From: Streptomyces sp. NBC_00536
GTDB taxonomy: Bacteria > Actinomycetota > Actinomycetes > Streptomycetales > Streptomycetaceae
Direction of reading: 5' to 3'
NCBI RefSeq assembly: GCF_036346295.1
Contig: NZ_CP107819.1
Span: forward strand, 3,906,001 to 3,970,000
DNA length: 64,000 bases
The notes under the pieces were generated by a model. It was not told the DNA's origin. It saw only the letters and a list, made by a program, of their open reading frames with translations, and made no database searches. Of the stretch, positions 9,384 through 18,185 are shown in pieces; the first letter of the stretch is position 1; each line of letters opens with the position of its first letter. The position numbers and the translations under genes were made by a program.

Positions 9384-9419
9384 GCCCGTGTGCCCCTGAG
9401 CGGGTGGATGCGGGCGTTC

Positions 9420-9425
9420 TAGACT
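9420..9425 (+). promoter_or_regulatory. -10 element TAGACT before the MBL-fold gene
   Basis: TAGACT, 6 nt, ATG at 9432; a strong leaderless-type match. Confidence 0.6.
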
Positions 9426-9431
9426 CCGCGG

Positions 9432-10202
9432 ATGATCGATGACCCGCTCCGTCTGACCGTTCTGGGCTGCGCGACCCCGTATCCGAGCGTCGACAATCCG
9501 TGCTCCGGCTATCTGGTGTCCGGCGGCGGTACCCGGCTGTGGGTGGACGCGGGCACCGGAACGCTGGCGCAGTTGCAACGGCACGTCCGGCTGGACGAGG
9601 TGGACGCGATCTGGATCTCGCACCTGCACGCCGATCACAGCGCGGACCTGCTGACCGCCTACTACGGTCTGCTCTTCGCGGACATACGGCTCGCGAAGCC
9701 GATCCCCCTGTACGGGCCGCGGGGCATCGCGGACCGGCTGGCCCACTACCTGACCAACTCCGCGACCCGCAGCCCGGTCGAGTCGGCCTTCGACGTGCAC
9801 GAACTGCACGACGGGCACCGGGCGCGCGTGGGCGCGCTCACGCTGACCAGCCGGGCGGTGGCACACGGCATCCCGGCCTTCGCCCTGCGCGTCGAGGCCG
9901 CGGGCGGATCGCTGGTCTACTCCGGGGACACGGCGCCGTGCGCCGCCCTCACGAGCCTCGCCGAGGGGTGCGACGTCCTGCTGTGCGAGGCCGAGAGCGC
10001 GGAGCGCCCCGCCGAGGGCGATCAGGTCCACCACACCCCCGAGGACACCGGCGACACGGCTGTCGCGGCCCGCGCCGGCCGCTTGATCGTCACCCATGTG
10101 GGCCGCTCCCTCACCCCGCGGCAGGCCGTGAGCCGCGCCGCGGCCCGCTACCCCGGCCCCGTCGAGTACGCCGCGCCGGGCGCCACCTTCCCGATCGGCT
10201 GA
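9432..10202 (+). CDS. MBL-fold metallohydrolase
   Basis: A 256-aa metallo-beta-lactamase-fold hydrolase. The metal motif HLHADHSADL (HxHxDH) is intact, followed by downstream metal ligands in the YSGDTAP and LIVTHVGRS segments. The arrangement resembles the RNase Z / arylsulfatase-like branch (opening LTVLGCATPYPSVDNPCSGY), whose members act on phosphodiesters or cyclic nucleotides. It is convergent with the response regulator at 10262, and the gap contains a 7-bp tandem repeat. Confidence 0.87.
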   Translation: MIDDPLRLTVLGCATPYPSVDNPCSGYLVSGGGTRLWVDAGTGTLAQLQRHVRLDEVDAIWISHLHADHSADLLTAYYGLLFADIRLAKPIPLYGPRGIADRLAHYLTNSATRSPVESAFDVHELHDGHRARVGALTLTSRAVAHGIPAFALRVEAAGGSLVYSGDTAPCAALTSLAEGCDVLLCEAESAERPAEGDQVHHTPEDTGDTAVAARAGRLIVTHVGRSLTPRQAVSRAAARYPGPVEYAAPGATFPIG

Positions 10203-10237
10203 CCCGCCGCGCCCGCCGCGCCCACCACGCCCGTCAC

Positions 10238-10265
10238 GCGTCAGGCGTCAGGCGTCAGGCGTCAG
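10238..10265. repeat. Four tandem copies of GCGTCAG
   Basis: Four perfect 7-bp units. The last overlaps the stop codon of the minus-strand response regulator gene, so slippage here changes only the 3' untranslated region of that gene. Confidence 0.85.
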
Positions 10266-11005
10266 GTGGCGAAGCCCGGGACCACCAGGCCGGACTCGTA
10301 CGCGATCACCACCGCGTGGGTCCGGTTCTGCGCGCCGAGCTTGGCCAGCACGTTCCCGACGTGCGTCTTCACCGTCTCCAGGGTCACCGTGAGCGCCGTG
10401 GCGATCTCCGGGTTGGACCGCCCGGTGGCCATCGCCCGCAGCACCTCCTCCTCCCGCCCCGTCAGCGCCGCCTTCGGCAGCGCCTCGGCGGAACCGAGCG
10501 GGCGGGCGCCGACCATCCGGCGCAGGGCCGCCGGGAAGAGGATCGCCTCGCCCGCCGCCACCACCCGTACCGCCTCCGCGATCTCCTGGACCGGGCGCCG
10601 CTTGAGCACGAAGCCGCTGGCCCCGGCGCTGAGCGCGGCGGTGACGTAGCCGTCGTTCTCGAAGGTGGTGATCACCACGACCTTCGGCGGTTCGGCCGAC
10701 TCGGCGAGGAGGTGCCGGGTCGCGTCGATCCCGTTGCGACGCGGCATCCGTACGTCCATCAGGACCACGTCCGGCCGCAGCAGCAGCGCCCGCTCGACCG
10801 CCTCGACGCCGTCGGCGGCCTCGCCGACCACCGTGATCCCGGGCCGCGCCCCGAGCAGCAGGCGCAGCCCGCCGCGGGTCACCTCGTCGTCGTCCGCGAT
10901 CAGGAGCGTGACGCCAGGGGTGGCACCGGGGGTGACGTTCGAGTTGATGCCGGGGTTTACGTCGGGGTTTACGTCGGCGGCTTCGCCCGTGTCGGAGCCG
11001 GTCAT
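10262..11005 (-). CDS. NarL/LuxR-type response regulator
   Basis: A 247-aa response regulator. A non-conserved N-terminal extension of about 30 residues rich in Val-Asn-Pro and Thr-Pro repeats precedes the receiver (LLIADDDEV, VVLMDVRMPR, GFVLKRRPV), and a LuxR HTH ends the protein (LTGREEEVLRAMATGRSNPEI, VKTHVGNVLAKLGAQ). It shares an ATGA overlap with the kinase upstream and is its partner. The start at 11005 is set by that overlap, but an internal GTG close to the receiver could also serve. Confidence 0.9.
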   Translation of the reverse strand: MTGSDTGEAADVNPDVNPGINSNVTPGATPGVTLLIADDDEVTRGGLRLLLGARPGITVVGEAADGVEAVERALLLRPDVVLMDVRMPRRNGIDATRHLLAESAEPPKVVVITTFENDGYVTAALSAGASGFVLKRRPVQEIAEAVRVVAAGEAILFPAALRRMVGARPLGSAEALPKAALTGREEEVLRAMATGRSNPEIATALTVTLETVKTHVGNVLAKLGAQNRTHAVVIAYESGLVVPGFAT

Positions 11006-12252
11006 GCCGACACCCGTACCGGCAGCCGGACCGCCAACCGCCAGCGCTCCGGCCCGTCCTGGCCCACCTCGATCTCACCGTGCAGCAGCCGCACGCGTTC
11101 GGCCAGCCCGGGCAAGCCGTGCCCGGACGTCGGGAAGACGCCCGGCCCCGAACCCGTGGGCGACGGCGCCCCGGTCCGGTTGACGACGCTCAGCTCCAGG
11201 CCGTCCGGCGTGGCCGCCACCCTGACCCCGACCGGGCCGCCCGCCCCGTGCCGCAGCGCGTTCGTCAGCCCCTCCTGCAGGATCCGGTACGCCGCCCGGG
11301 ACAGCGTCCCCTGGACCCGGGCCAGTTCGCCCGACAGCTCCGTCTCCACCACGGCGCCCGCGTGCCGCAGCCGTTCCAGCAGTTCGGGCAGGTCGGCCAG
11401 GGTCCGGGTCGGCGCGGTCGCCGCCTTCTCCTCGCGCAGCACGCCCAGGACGTAGTCCAGGTCCTCCAGCGCGGCCCGGGCCGACTCCTCGATGCTGCGC
11501 AGGGCGGCCCGCGCCGCCACCGGGTCGGCGGCGAGCACCTCGCCCGCCACCGCCGCCTGGATCGTGGTCGCGGTGAGGGTGTGTCCGATCGAGTCGTGCA
11601 ACTCGTGTGCCAGACGGTTGCGTTCGGCCAGCCGCCGTTCCCGTTCGGCCGCCAGCGCGCGCCGTTCGGCCGACGACGGGCCCAGGAGCCTCGGCGCGAG
11701 CCGGCGCAGCGTGCTCGTCACCACCCCGCACGCGGACGCCGCCAGCAGCAGGCAGCCGAACGCCACCACCCAGCTCCCCCAGCCGCCCTCGACCCGCGCC
11801 GACCAGCCGAACAGGCTCACCCCCGCCTCGGCGCCCAGCCAGTTCCCCGGCAGCACCAGGCCCGCGACGATCAGCACCCCGCTCACCAGCGCCCCGGCCC
11901 ACCCCAGGGCCACGTGCAGCAGCAGCCAGAGCGGGGTGCGCCAGCGGTCGGCGCCGGGCGGATTCGGGGACGTCCCCGCGGCCACCGGATCCGGCAGCGG
12001 GACCCTCAGCAACCGCCGCGCACACGCGACCAGTACCCGCCGGGTGGTGCGGGCCAGCCCGACCGCGCCGAGCAGCGCGGCCCAGACCAGCAGGGTCAGC
12101 GCGGCCTTCGCCCCGTAGGGAGCGGCTCCCCACACCAGCCCCGGCACCATCGCGAGGGGCAGCAGCGGGATGCTCGCCAGCGCGCCGCAATAGGCGAACA
12201 GCGCACCCGCGTACGTGGAGCCGCTCAGCAGCGACCGGATTCCTTTGACCAT
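11002..12252 (-). CDS. Sensor histidine kinase (HisKA_3)
   Basis: A 416-aa kinase: two or three membrane segments at residues about 10-60 and two more at 110-190, an Ala/Arg-rich coiled linker, dimerisation box LAHELHDSIGHTLTATTIQ, and HATPase_c (AYRILQEGLTNALRHG, GHGLPGLAERVRLLHGE). The H-box differs from the two tandem kinases near the left end (DSIGHTLT against DVVAHHMS), so this is a separate lineage. An open frame continues upstream, but the first residues of real membrane character follow ATG 12252. It is divergent from the DUF4190 gene. Confidence 0.88.
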   Translation of the reverse strand: MVKGIRSLLSGSTYAGALFAYCGALASIPLLPLAMVPGLVWGAAPYGAKAALTLLVWAALLGAVGLARTTRRVLVACARRLLRVPLPDPVAAGTSPNPPGADRWRTPLWLLLHVALGWAGALVSGVLIVAGLVLPGNWLGAEAGVSLFGWSARVEGGWGSWVVAFGCLLLAASACGVVTSTLRRLAPRLLGPSSAERRALAAERERRLAERNRLAHELHDSIGHTLTATTIQAAVAGEVLAADPVAARAALRSIEESARAALEDLDYVLGVLREEKAATAPTRTLADLPELLERLRHAGAVVETELSGELARVQGTLSRAAYRILQEGLTNALRHGAGGPVGVRVAATPDGLELSVVNRTGAPSPTGSGPGVFPTSGHGLPGLAERVRLLHGEIEVGQDGPERWRLAVRLPVRVSA

Positions 12253-12387
12253 GATCGGCCAGTATGACCAGCCCGTCCGGCGGTGTCCTCCCCCGATCGA
12301 GCGAGCACTTCTTCCCCCGTTCCCGCGATGTGCTCCGGGGCCGCCGAAAGCACCATCGTGTCCTGCCCAGTTGAGGAGAGGAACCGG

Positions 12388-12807
12388 ATGAACACGCAGG
12401 GGACGGGAACACTGCCAGGTCACACGACGGCCGGGACGGAGGCGGTCGGGCCGGAGGCGGCCGGGTCGTACGCGGCCGGATCGAAGGCGGCCGGCAGGAA
12501 CGGACGGGCCGAGGCCGCCCTCGTACTGGGCGTCACCGGCCTGCTGACCTCGGTCGTCTTCATCGGCGGCCCGCTCGGCGTCGCGGGCCTGGTCCTGGGC
12601 GCCGTCGGCCTGGCGAGGGCCCGCCGGACCGGCGTCGGCCTGGGCATGTCCCTCGCCGGCCTGGTCATGTCGCTCCTCGCGATCGTGGTGTCCGTACTGG
12701 CCGCCGTCCTCCTGGCCTGGTACGCCGACCACACCCAGGAGTGCTACCAGCCCGACAGCTTCCGGCAGTACACGCAGTGCGTCCGGCAGCAGCTCTCCGG
12801 AAACTGA
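12388..12807 (+). CDS. DUF4190-type two-helix membrane protein
   Basis: A 139-aa protein. The first 40 residues are polar with an Ala-Gly-rich repeat (AAGSYAAGSKAAG), followed by two membrane helices (LVLGVTGLLTSVVFIGGPLG and the segment from GMSLAGLVMSL), which is the DUF4190 layout. A short Cys-containing tail (TQECYQPDSFRQYTQCVRQQ) may form a disulphide outside the membrane. A clear GAGGAGAGGAA ribosome site precedes the ATG. Function unknown; the family is common next to kinases and secreted proteins in actinomycetes. Confidence 0.78.
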   Translation: MNTQGTGTLPGHTTAGTEAVGPEAAGSYAAGSKAAGRNGRAEAALVLGVTGLLTSVVFIGGPLGVAGLVLGAVGLARARRTGVGLGMSLAGLVMSLLAIVVSVLAAVLLAWYADHTQECYQPDSFRQYTQCVRQQLSGN

Positions 12808-12842
12808 CCACGCGGGGCGCGGCAGGGACGAACGGCGGCGCG

Positions 12843-14441
12843 TCAGAGCGCCAGCGTGCGCCAGCCCTGGGTGATCTGGTCGCGCAGGGCCGGCGCCGCG
12901 TCCGTGGCGGCGTGGTGGGGGCTCTGGTGGGCCGTCAGTAGCTCGATCAACGCCATACCGTCCGTCGGGCGGCGCGTCGGGTCGACGGTCAGCGCACGGG
13001 CGACGGCTGCCGCGAGAGCTGGGTCAAGTGACCGTACCGCCGCCAACGCGGCCGGTTCGGGTCCGGTGTCGAGGATCCGACGGATCACGGCTCCCGTGCT
13101 GGTCGCCGCGAACGGGCTGCTGCCGTGGGCCGCGCACACCACGCTGCACGCCCATGCCCAGACGTCGGCGGTCGGGCCGACGCGCCCCTCGCCGAACTGC
13201 TCCGGCGCCATGTACGTCAGGGTTCCCGGTCCGCCGCCGGTGCGGGTGAGCCTGGTGCCGTCCACGATCGATGCGATGCCGAAATCGAGCAGGCGCGGCC
13301 CGGCGGTGGTCAACATGATGTTGGCGGGCTTGAGGTCCCGGTGGACCAGGCCTAGCCGATGCACCCCGGACAGCGCGACAGCCAGCGCCAGCGCCAGGGC
13401 CCGCAGCGCCTCGGGGGAACGGATCGGCCCCTGCTCCCGCAGATGGACGTCGAGGGGCCGCCCGTCCAGCAACTCCATGACCAGGTAAGGGCGTCCGGCG
13501 TCCACCCCGGAGTCGAGCACCCGGGCGGTGTAGGCACCGGACACCATGGCCAGCACCTCCGCCTCGCGCTCGAAACGGCGCAACAGGTCGTCATCGTCCA
13601 GCAGCTCCGGGTTGATGGTCTTCAGCGCCACCTGCGTCGCCGCCCCCTCCCGCCGGGCGAGGTACACCGTCCCCATCCCGCCGGCCCCGATGCGCCCGAG
13701 CAGGTGGTACCCGCCGATCGTCCGCGGCTCGTGCGGCCGCAGTTCCTGGTACGCGACCTGCGGCGCGGCACCGGCGCTGAACCCCCGATCGGCCTGCGTC
13801 GGCACGTACCGGGCCGGCTGTGCGGGCTGCGGCGCGGGCGCCAGCGGTCCGGCGGCGGAGCCGCCACCGGACCGGGCCCTGCTGCTCGTCACAACGGCGA
13901 CGACCTGGAACACCAGGGCGGCCAGGAGCAGACCGGCGGGTGCGAACAGGCCGAGCACGGCACGAAGGGCGAACAGGCCGGCCAGCCGAAGGCGGTCCGA
14001 GGGCGTGGCCCAAGCCCCCGCAGGCGACACGGCGGTCAGCAGGTTGCGCTGCGTCCAGAGCCACAGCAGCAGCCAGACGACCGGCGTCGCGATCGAGGCA
14101 GCGACGAACCAGGCGAGCGCTGAATCGTTGGCGTAGTACTGAGCGGCGGCCAGGGCCTGCATGAGCCCCGTCATGAGGCCGTAGCTGGAGCCAGGCTGAG
14201 AGGAAATCAGCAACACCAGGGCGACGGCGCCAATGAGCCCCACCGCCAGTTCCCCGATGAGCGCCGCAGGGACCCCCGGCGGCAGCTCGGCCCCGGTACG
14301 GGCCGCCGACGCTCGCTGGCGCAACCGTTCCTGAACACGCAACAACAGCGGCAGTGACGTCAACCGGACCACCAGAGCCGCCCCCGCCACGACCACGGTC
14401 AGGACGCCCAACTGCTCTGGGGCCACCAGAAGTCCCACCAT
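12843..14441 (-). CDS. Membrane Ser/Thr protein kinase, kinase domain at the C-terminus
   Basis: A 532-aa Hanks-type kinase. Unlike the usual PknB layout, about four or five membrane segments come first (residues about 5-190) and the kinase domain fills the C-terminal part: glycine loop GRIGAGGMGTVYLA, catalytic Lys in VALKTINPE, HRDLKPANIM, DFGIAS and MAPEQFGEG, all complete. No PASTA or other extracytoplasmic sensor is visible. The start at ATG 14441 has GGGGGACGC upstream; an in-frame ATG at 14498 would add 19 polar residues. It is convergent with the DUF4190 gene. Confidence 0.88.
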   Translation of the reverse strand: MVGLLVAPEQLGVLTVVVAGAALVVRLTSLPLLLRVQERLRQRASAARTGAELPPGVPAALIGELAVGLIGAVALVLLISSQPGSSYGLMTGLMQALAAAQYYANDSALAWFVAASIATPVVWLLLWLWTQRNLLTAVSPAGAWATPSDRLRLAGLFALRAVLGLFAPAGLLLAALVFQVVAVVTSSRARSGGGSAAGPLAPAPQPAQPARYVPTQADRGFSAGAAPQVAYQELRPHEPRTIGGYHLLGRIGAGGMGTVYLARREGAATQVALKTINPELLDDDDLLRRFEREAEVLAMVSGAYTARVLDSGVDAGRPYLVMELLDGRPLDVHLREQGPIRSPEALRALALALAVALSGVHRLGLVHRDLKPANIMLTTAGPRLLDFGIASIVDGTRLTRTGGGPGTLTYMAPEQFGEGRVGPTADVWAWACSVVCAAHGSSPFAATSTGAVIRRILDTGPEPAALAAVRSLDPALAAAVARALTVDPTRRPTDGMALIELLTAHQSPHHAATDAAPALRDQITQGWRTLAL

Positions 14442-14568
14442 GCGTCCCCCTGCGTCCCCCCTGCGGGCTGAGCAGAGAGAGTATCGATCCGCTGCCAAAA
14501 ATTGAACCGACCGAAGCGGTCCAGCCGCACCACCTCGTCAACCCCAAAGTGGTGTCCAGAGCAGACCG

Positions 14569-15015
14569 CTACGGCGTGAAGGGGCCCTCGTCGACGAAGC
14601 GGCGCAGGTGGCGGGCGAAGGAGCGCGCTTCGTCCTGGGGCCAGGAACTCAGCGAGGCCTCGATCCGGTCGGCGAGGCGCCGGCGCATGGTCTCCACCGT
14701 GCGCGCGCCCTCTTCGGTGAGGGCCAGGAGTACGGCCCTACGGTCGGCGGGGTCCGGTTCGCGCCGCACCAGCCCGGCGGCTTCGAGCCGGGACGCCCGC
14801 CTGCTGACGCCGGAACGGTCCAGGCCGACTTCGGCGGCCAGGTCGGCGGCGCTGCGCGGGCCCGTTCTGGCGAGGCCGCTGAGCACCGGGTAGGTGACCT
14901 CGTCGACGGCTTCGCCGAGGTTCTCGGTCAGCGCTTGGTAGAGGCCGGCCCGGAGGGTGCGCTTGAGCAGGTCGCCCAGGGCGTCGGCGACCTCGTGACC
15001 CGTCTCGTTTTCCAC
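14569..15015 (-). CDS. MarR-family transcriptional regulator
   Basis: A 148-aa winged-helix regulator. The HTH (RSAADLAAEVGLDRSGVSRR) and the wing (REPDPADRRAVLLALTEEG) are typical MarR, including the DxR motif in the wing. It is divergent from the SnoaL-like gene at 15124, with two identical-arm inverted repeats between them; autorepression and control of the neighbour are the simplest reading. The GTG at 15015 is fixed by TATTCT 7 nt upstream. Confidence 0.9.
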   Translation of the reverse strand: MENETGHEVADALGDLLKRTLRAGLYQALTENLGEAVDEVTYPVLSGLARTGPRSAADLAAEVGLDRSGVSRRASRLEAAGLVRREPDPADRRAVLLALTEEGARTVETMRRRLADRIEASLSSWPQDEARSFARHLRRFVDEGPFTP

Positions 15016-15022
15016 ACCTCAA

Positions 15023-15028
15023 AGAATA
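15023..15028 (-). promoter_or_regulatory. -10 element TATTCT of the marR gene
   Basis: TATTCT on the minus strand, 7 nt before GTG 15015. Operator 1 (15029-15045) abuts it on the upstream side, where it would block the polymerase. Confidence 0.6.
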
Positions 15029-15045
15029 GCGTGCGTCGCGCACGC
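15029..15045. promoter_or_regulatory. MarR operator candidate 1
   Basis: Perfect inverted repeat GCGTGCG-TCG-CGCACGC (7-bp arms, 3-bp spacer) next to the marR -10 element. Confidence 0.7.
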
Positions 15046-15053
15046 AGCCCGGG

Positions 15054-15059
15054 TATGCT
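15054..15059 (+). promoter_or_regulatory. -10 element TATGCT before the SnoaL-like gene
   Basis: TATGCT between the two operator copies; transcription starting about 7 nt later would run straight into operator 2. Confidence 0.45.
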
Positions 15060-15070
15060 CCCCTCCATAA

Positions 15071-15087
15071 GCGTGCGCGCCGCACGC
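15071..15087. promoter_or_regulatory. MarR operator candidate 2
   Basis: Perfect inverted repeat GCGTGCG-CGC-CGCACGC, with the same arms as operator 1. The two centres are 42 bp apart, four helical turns, so two dimers would sit on one DNA face. Confidence 0.7.
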
Positions 15088-15123
15088 ATCCCCGCTGGGG
15101 ACCCTCATCGACGGAGGCCACGC

Positions 15124-15564
15124 ATGACCAGCACCGACACCAGCACCAGCACCCACGCCCCCGCCCCCGCCCGCGCCCACACGGACATCGCCGCGGCGCT
15201 CGCCGACCTCCTGTTCACCCCGGAAGTCGATCTCCACACGGCCGTCGACCGGCACTTCGCTCCCGACTACCGCCAGCGCACGGACGGCACGTGGGCCGAC
15301 CGCGACGGGTTCGTCGCGCACATCGCCCATCTGCGCACGGTGCTGGCCGGGGGCAGCGTCGAGGTCCACGAGGAACTGACCGACGGGACCCTGTACGCCG
15401 ACCGCCACACCGTCCGCGCCACCAAGAAGGACGGCTCCACCGTCCGCATGGAGGTCTACGTCTTCGCCGAGTTCGCCCCCGACGGACGGTTCCGCCGCAT
15501 CGAGGAGACCACCCTGATGCTGGACGGCGCCGACGCCGACCGGAACCTCGGCAGCGCACGCTGA
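15124..15564 (+). CDS. SnoaL-like protein controlled by the adjacent MarR regulator
   Basis: A 146-aa SnoaL/NTF2-like protein after a Thr/Ser/Ala-rich leader of about 20 residues. The core (HTAVDRHFAPDYRQRTDGTW, then a run of strands to RIEETTLML) fits the family found with MarR-type regulators and thought to bind or detoxify small hydrophobic molecules. A GGAGG ribosome site precedes the ATG. It is the likely main target of the divergent MarR protein. Catalytic residues cannot be assigned. Confidence 0.8.
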   Translation: MTSTDTSTSTHAPAPARAHTDIAAALADLLFTPEVDLHTAVDRHFAPDYRQRTDGTWADRDGFVAHIAHLRTVLAGGSVEVHEELTDGTLYADRHTVRATKKDGSTVRMEVYVFAEFAPDGRFRRIEETTLMLDGADADRNLGSAR

Positions 15565-15628
15565 CCCCCCGGGCCCCCACCCGCACGCCCCACCCGCACG
15601 CGCCCACCCGTACCGCGCGCCGCCACCG

Positions 15629-17203
15629 TCAGGCGGTCATGTCGCGGCGGCGCAGTGCGGCCAGGCCCGCCACCGTCAGCAGGGCCGCCAGCCCGGTCAG
15701 GGCGAGCACCGGTATCCACTCGACGGCTTCGGGCCCGGGCAGTCGGGGCAGGTGCGCGAAGGGCGAGAGGTCCAGGGCGGCCTGCGGGAGGTTCAGCGCC
15801 GGGCCGACCCAGCCCAGGGCCAGCGCCGCCCCGGCCACCGCCCAGGCGGCCACCGCGAACCGCGGGAGCGCGCCGTGCAGCAGCACGGCCAGCGCCCCGA
15901 TCACCCACACCGCCGGGAGCTGCGCGAGGCAGGCCCCGACCGCCGCGCCCACGTCCTGACCGTGCCCGAGGCCCAGCCCGAGCCCGCCCAGGGCCAGGAT
16001 CAGCGCCGACCCGCCGAAGGCGATCGCCAGGTGCCCGCCCGCCCAGCGGATCCGCCCGACGGCGCCCGCGAGGAGCGGTTCTGCGCGCTGCGCGTTCTCC
16101 TCGCCGCCGAGCCGCAGCACCGACGCGACGATGTACAGCGCGGCCACCATGCCCAGCATCCCGGCCATCGCCGCGAGGAAGGCGTCGGTCATCCCGCTCT
16201 GCCCGCCCATCCGCTCGATGATCTCGCGGGTCTTCGCGTTGTCGCCGACCAGTTGGGCCACGCCGTCCGTCATCGCGCCGAAGGCCGCACCGGCCACGAG
16301 GAACCCGGCGCTCCACCCCAGCACGCTGCCCCGCTGGAGCCGCCACGCGAGCGCCGAGGCCACGCCGAGCCGCCCGCGCGCCGGTCCCGGCCGGGCCGCG
16401 AGGAAGCTCATGCCCAGGTCCCGGCGCCCGGCCAGGACGTAGACGAGGACCAGCAGCACCGCGCAGGCCCCGGCGAACAGGCCGAACACCCACCAGCGTT
16501 CGCGGGCGAAGGGCCGTACGTTCTCCAGCCAGCCCAGCGGCGATGCCCAGGTCAGCGCCGATCCCCCGGCGGCCCGGCCCGCGTCCCCGGCGGCGCGCAG
16601 CACGAACGCCGCGCCCAGCACCGTACCCGTGAGCCCCCTGGCGAGCCGCGCGCTCTCGGTGAGCTGCGCGGCGATCGCAGCGGTCACGGCGAAGAGCAGC
16701 CCGGTCGCGCCGAGCCCGGCCCCCAGCGCCAGCGCCCCGCCCGCGCCCCGGCCCGCCAGCCCGGCCGTCACCAGGACCACGACGAGCGCGTTGGCGACGA
16801 GGGCGGCCAGCAGCGCGGCGGTCAGCGGGGCCGCGCGCCCCACCATGGCGGCGGAGAGCATCTCCTGACGGCCGCTCTCCTCCTCCTCGCGGGTGTGCCG
16901 GACCACGATGACCAGGCTCATGACGGCGGCGCACAGCCCGGCGAAGACCCCGCCCTTCCAGGCGGTCAGGGCGCCGACCGAATCGCCGAAGACCGGCCCG
17001 TACAGGGCGCGCAGCGAGCCGTTGGCATTCATGGTGACGAGCAGCCGGGCCCGCTCGGCCGCCGTCCCGTACGTCGCCTCCAGCGAGGCGGGCATGCTGA
17101 GGACCAGCAGCGAGACGACCGCGATCCACACCGGCATCATCACGCGGTCGCGGCGCAGCGCGAGGCGCAGCAGGCCTCCCGTTCCGGCGAGCGGGTTCCT
17201 CAT
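15629..17203 (-). CDS. ABC exporter permease
   Basis: A 524-aa protein with about twelve hydrophobic segments in two halves of six, as in the fused permeases (CcmB/ABC-2 like) of actinobacterial drug and polyketide exporters. Its ATG overlaps the stop of the ATPase gene (ATGA at 17200-17203), so the two are made together. A conserved soluble stretch with [19 protein letters not shown] lies after the second membrane segment. The transported substrate is unknown; the divergent regulator suggests an inducible efflux pump. Confidence 0.86.
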   Translation of the reverse strand: MRNPLAGTGGLLRLALRRDRVMMPVWIAVVSLLVLSMPASLEATYGTAAERARLLVTMNANGSLRALYGPVFGDSVGALTAWKGGVFAGLCAAVMSLVIVVRHTREEEESGRQEMLSAAMVGRAAPLTAALLAALVANALVVVLVTAGLAGRGAGGALALGAGLGATGLLFAVTAAIAAQLTESARLARGLTGTVLGAAFVLRAAGDAGRAAGGSALTWASPLGWLENVRPFARERWWVFGLFAGACAVLLVLVYVLAGRRDLGMSFLAARPGPARGRLGVASALAWRLQRGSVLGWSAGFLVAGAAFGAMTDGVAQLVGDNAKTREIIERMGGQSGMTDAFLAAMAGMLGMVAALYIVASVLRLGGEENAQRAEPLLAGAVGRIRWAGGHLAIAFGGSALILALGGLGLGLGHGQDVGAAVGACLAQLPAVWVIGALAVLLHGALPRFAVAAWAVAGAALALGWVGPALNLPQAALDLSPFAHLPRLPGPEAVEWIPVLALTGLAALLTVAGLAALRRRDMTA

Positions 17204-18123
17204 CGCGCACCCCCGTCCGCGTTCGCGTTCGCGTCCGCGTCCGCGTCCGCGTAGTGGCGGAGGAACAGCTCCTCCAGCGTCGGCGGGGTCGAGGTCAGCG
17301 AGCGGACCCCCGACGCGGCGAGGGCGCGCAGGACGGCGTCCAGCTTGTCGGTGTCGGCCTGCAGACGGATCCTCAGCCCCCGCACCTCCACGTCGTGCAC
17401 CCCGGGCAGGTGCGCGAGTCCGTTGGGGGCGGCGGCGAGTTCGGCGGTGATCGAGGTGCGCGTGAGGTGGCGCAGCTCGGCGAGGCTGCCGCTCTCCACC
17501 GTGCGCCCCTTGCGGATGATGCTGACCCGGTCGCAGAGGGTCTCGACCTCGCTGAGGATGTGCGAGCTGAGCAGGACGGTCCGTCCGGCGGCGCGGGCGT
17601 CGGCGACGCAGCTCTGGAAGACCTCCTCCATCAGCGGATCGAGGCCGGAGGTGGGCTCGTCGAGGATCAGGAGGTCCACGTCGGCGGCGAAGGCGGCGAC
17701 GAGCGCGACCTTCTGCCGGTTGCCCTTGGAGTACGTGCGCCCCTTCTTCGTCGGGTCGAGTTCGAACCGCTCGATCAGGTCGGCCCGGCGGCCCTCGTCG
17801 AGGCCGCCGCGCAACCGCCCGTACAGGTCTATGACCTCGCCGCCCGAGAGGTTGCGCCACAGCGTGACGTCACCGGGCACATAGGCGACGCGGCGGTGCA
17901 GGGAGACCGCGTCCGCCCAGGGGTCGCCGCCGAGGAGTTCGGCGGTGCCGGAGTCCGCGCGCAGCAGACCCAGCAGGACCCGGATGGTCGTGGACTTCCC
18001 GGAGCCGTTGGGGCCGAGGAAGCCGTGGACCTCCCCGGTCGCGACCGAGAGGTCGAGCCCGTCCAGTGCGTGGGTGCGGCCGAACGACTTGTGGAGTCCG
18101 GCGACACTGATGGCCTTCGTCAT
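17200..18123 (-). CDS. ABC exporter ATP-binding protein
   Basis: A 307-aa DrrA-like ATPase: Walker [11 protein letters not shown], signature YSKGNRQKV (the LSGGQ position, degenerate as in this subfamily), Walker [13 protein letters not shown] and the switch His in [11 protein letters not shown]. The last 18 residues are a repetitive [11 protein letters not shown] tail encoded by a 6-bp repeat (17212-17253), unlikely to be structural. The ATG at 18123 follows a -10 TAGCGT by 11 nt. It works with the permease at 15629. Confidence 0.92.
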   Translation of the reverse strand: MTKAISVAGLHKSFGRTHALDGLDLSVATGEVHGFLGPNGSGKSTTIRVLLGLLRADSGTAELLGGDPWADAVSLHRRVAYVPGDVTLWRNLSGGEVIDLYGRLRGGLDEGRRADLIERFELDPTKKGRTYSKGNRQKVALVAAFAADVDLLILDEPTSGLDPLMEEVFQSCVADARAAGRTVLLSSHILSEVETLCDRVSIIRKGRTVESGSLAELRHLTRTSITAELAAAPNGLAHLPGVHDVEVRGLRIRLQADTDKLDAVLRALAASGVRSLTSTPPTLEELFLRHYADADADANANADGGAR

Positions 18124-18134
18124 GTTCTGAAGGT

Positions 18135-18140
18135 ACGCTA
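18135..18140 (-). promoter_or_regulatory. -10 element TAGCGT of the ABC exporter operon
   Basis: TAGCGT on the minus strand, 11 nt before the ATPase ATG. The palindrome at 18143-18158 lies 2 bp upstream, covering the promoter spacer. Confidence 0.5.
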
Positions 18141-18142
18141 CT

Positions 18143-18158
18143 TTCACAACTTTGTGAA
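18143..18158. promoter_or_regulatory. Operator candidate between exporter and regulator
   Basis: Inverted repeat TTCACAA-CT-TTGTGAA, unusually AT-rich for this genome, in the 62-bp divergent gap. It is placed to repress the exporter promoter. Confidence 0.7.
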
Positions 18159-18172
18159 GATTGGAAATCGCG

Positions 18173-18178
18173 TAAAGT
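18173..18178 (+). promoter_or_regulatory. -10 element TAAAGT before the regulator
   Basis: TAAAGT, 7 nt, GTG 18186; leaderless layout that selects the GTG over the ATG at 18195. Confidence 0.6.
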
Positions 18179-18185
18179 CGGGAGG

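Noticed and set aside
7056..10097. A very long open frame on the minus strand opposite the sensor kinases, P450 and MBL gene
   Set aside because: It is antisense to genes with clear domains and has the Arg/Gly/Pro composition of a high-GC shadow frame.
10238..10265. A CRISPR-like array
   Set aside because: Seven-bp units in direct tandem without spacers; a simple repeat. No CRISPR array or cas gene was seen anywhere.
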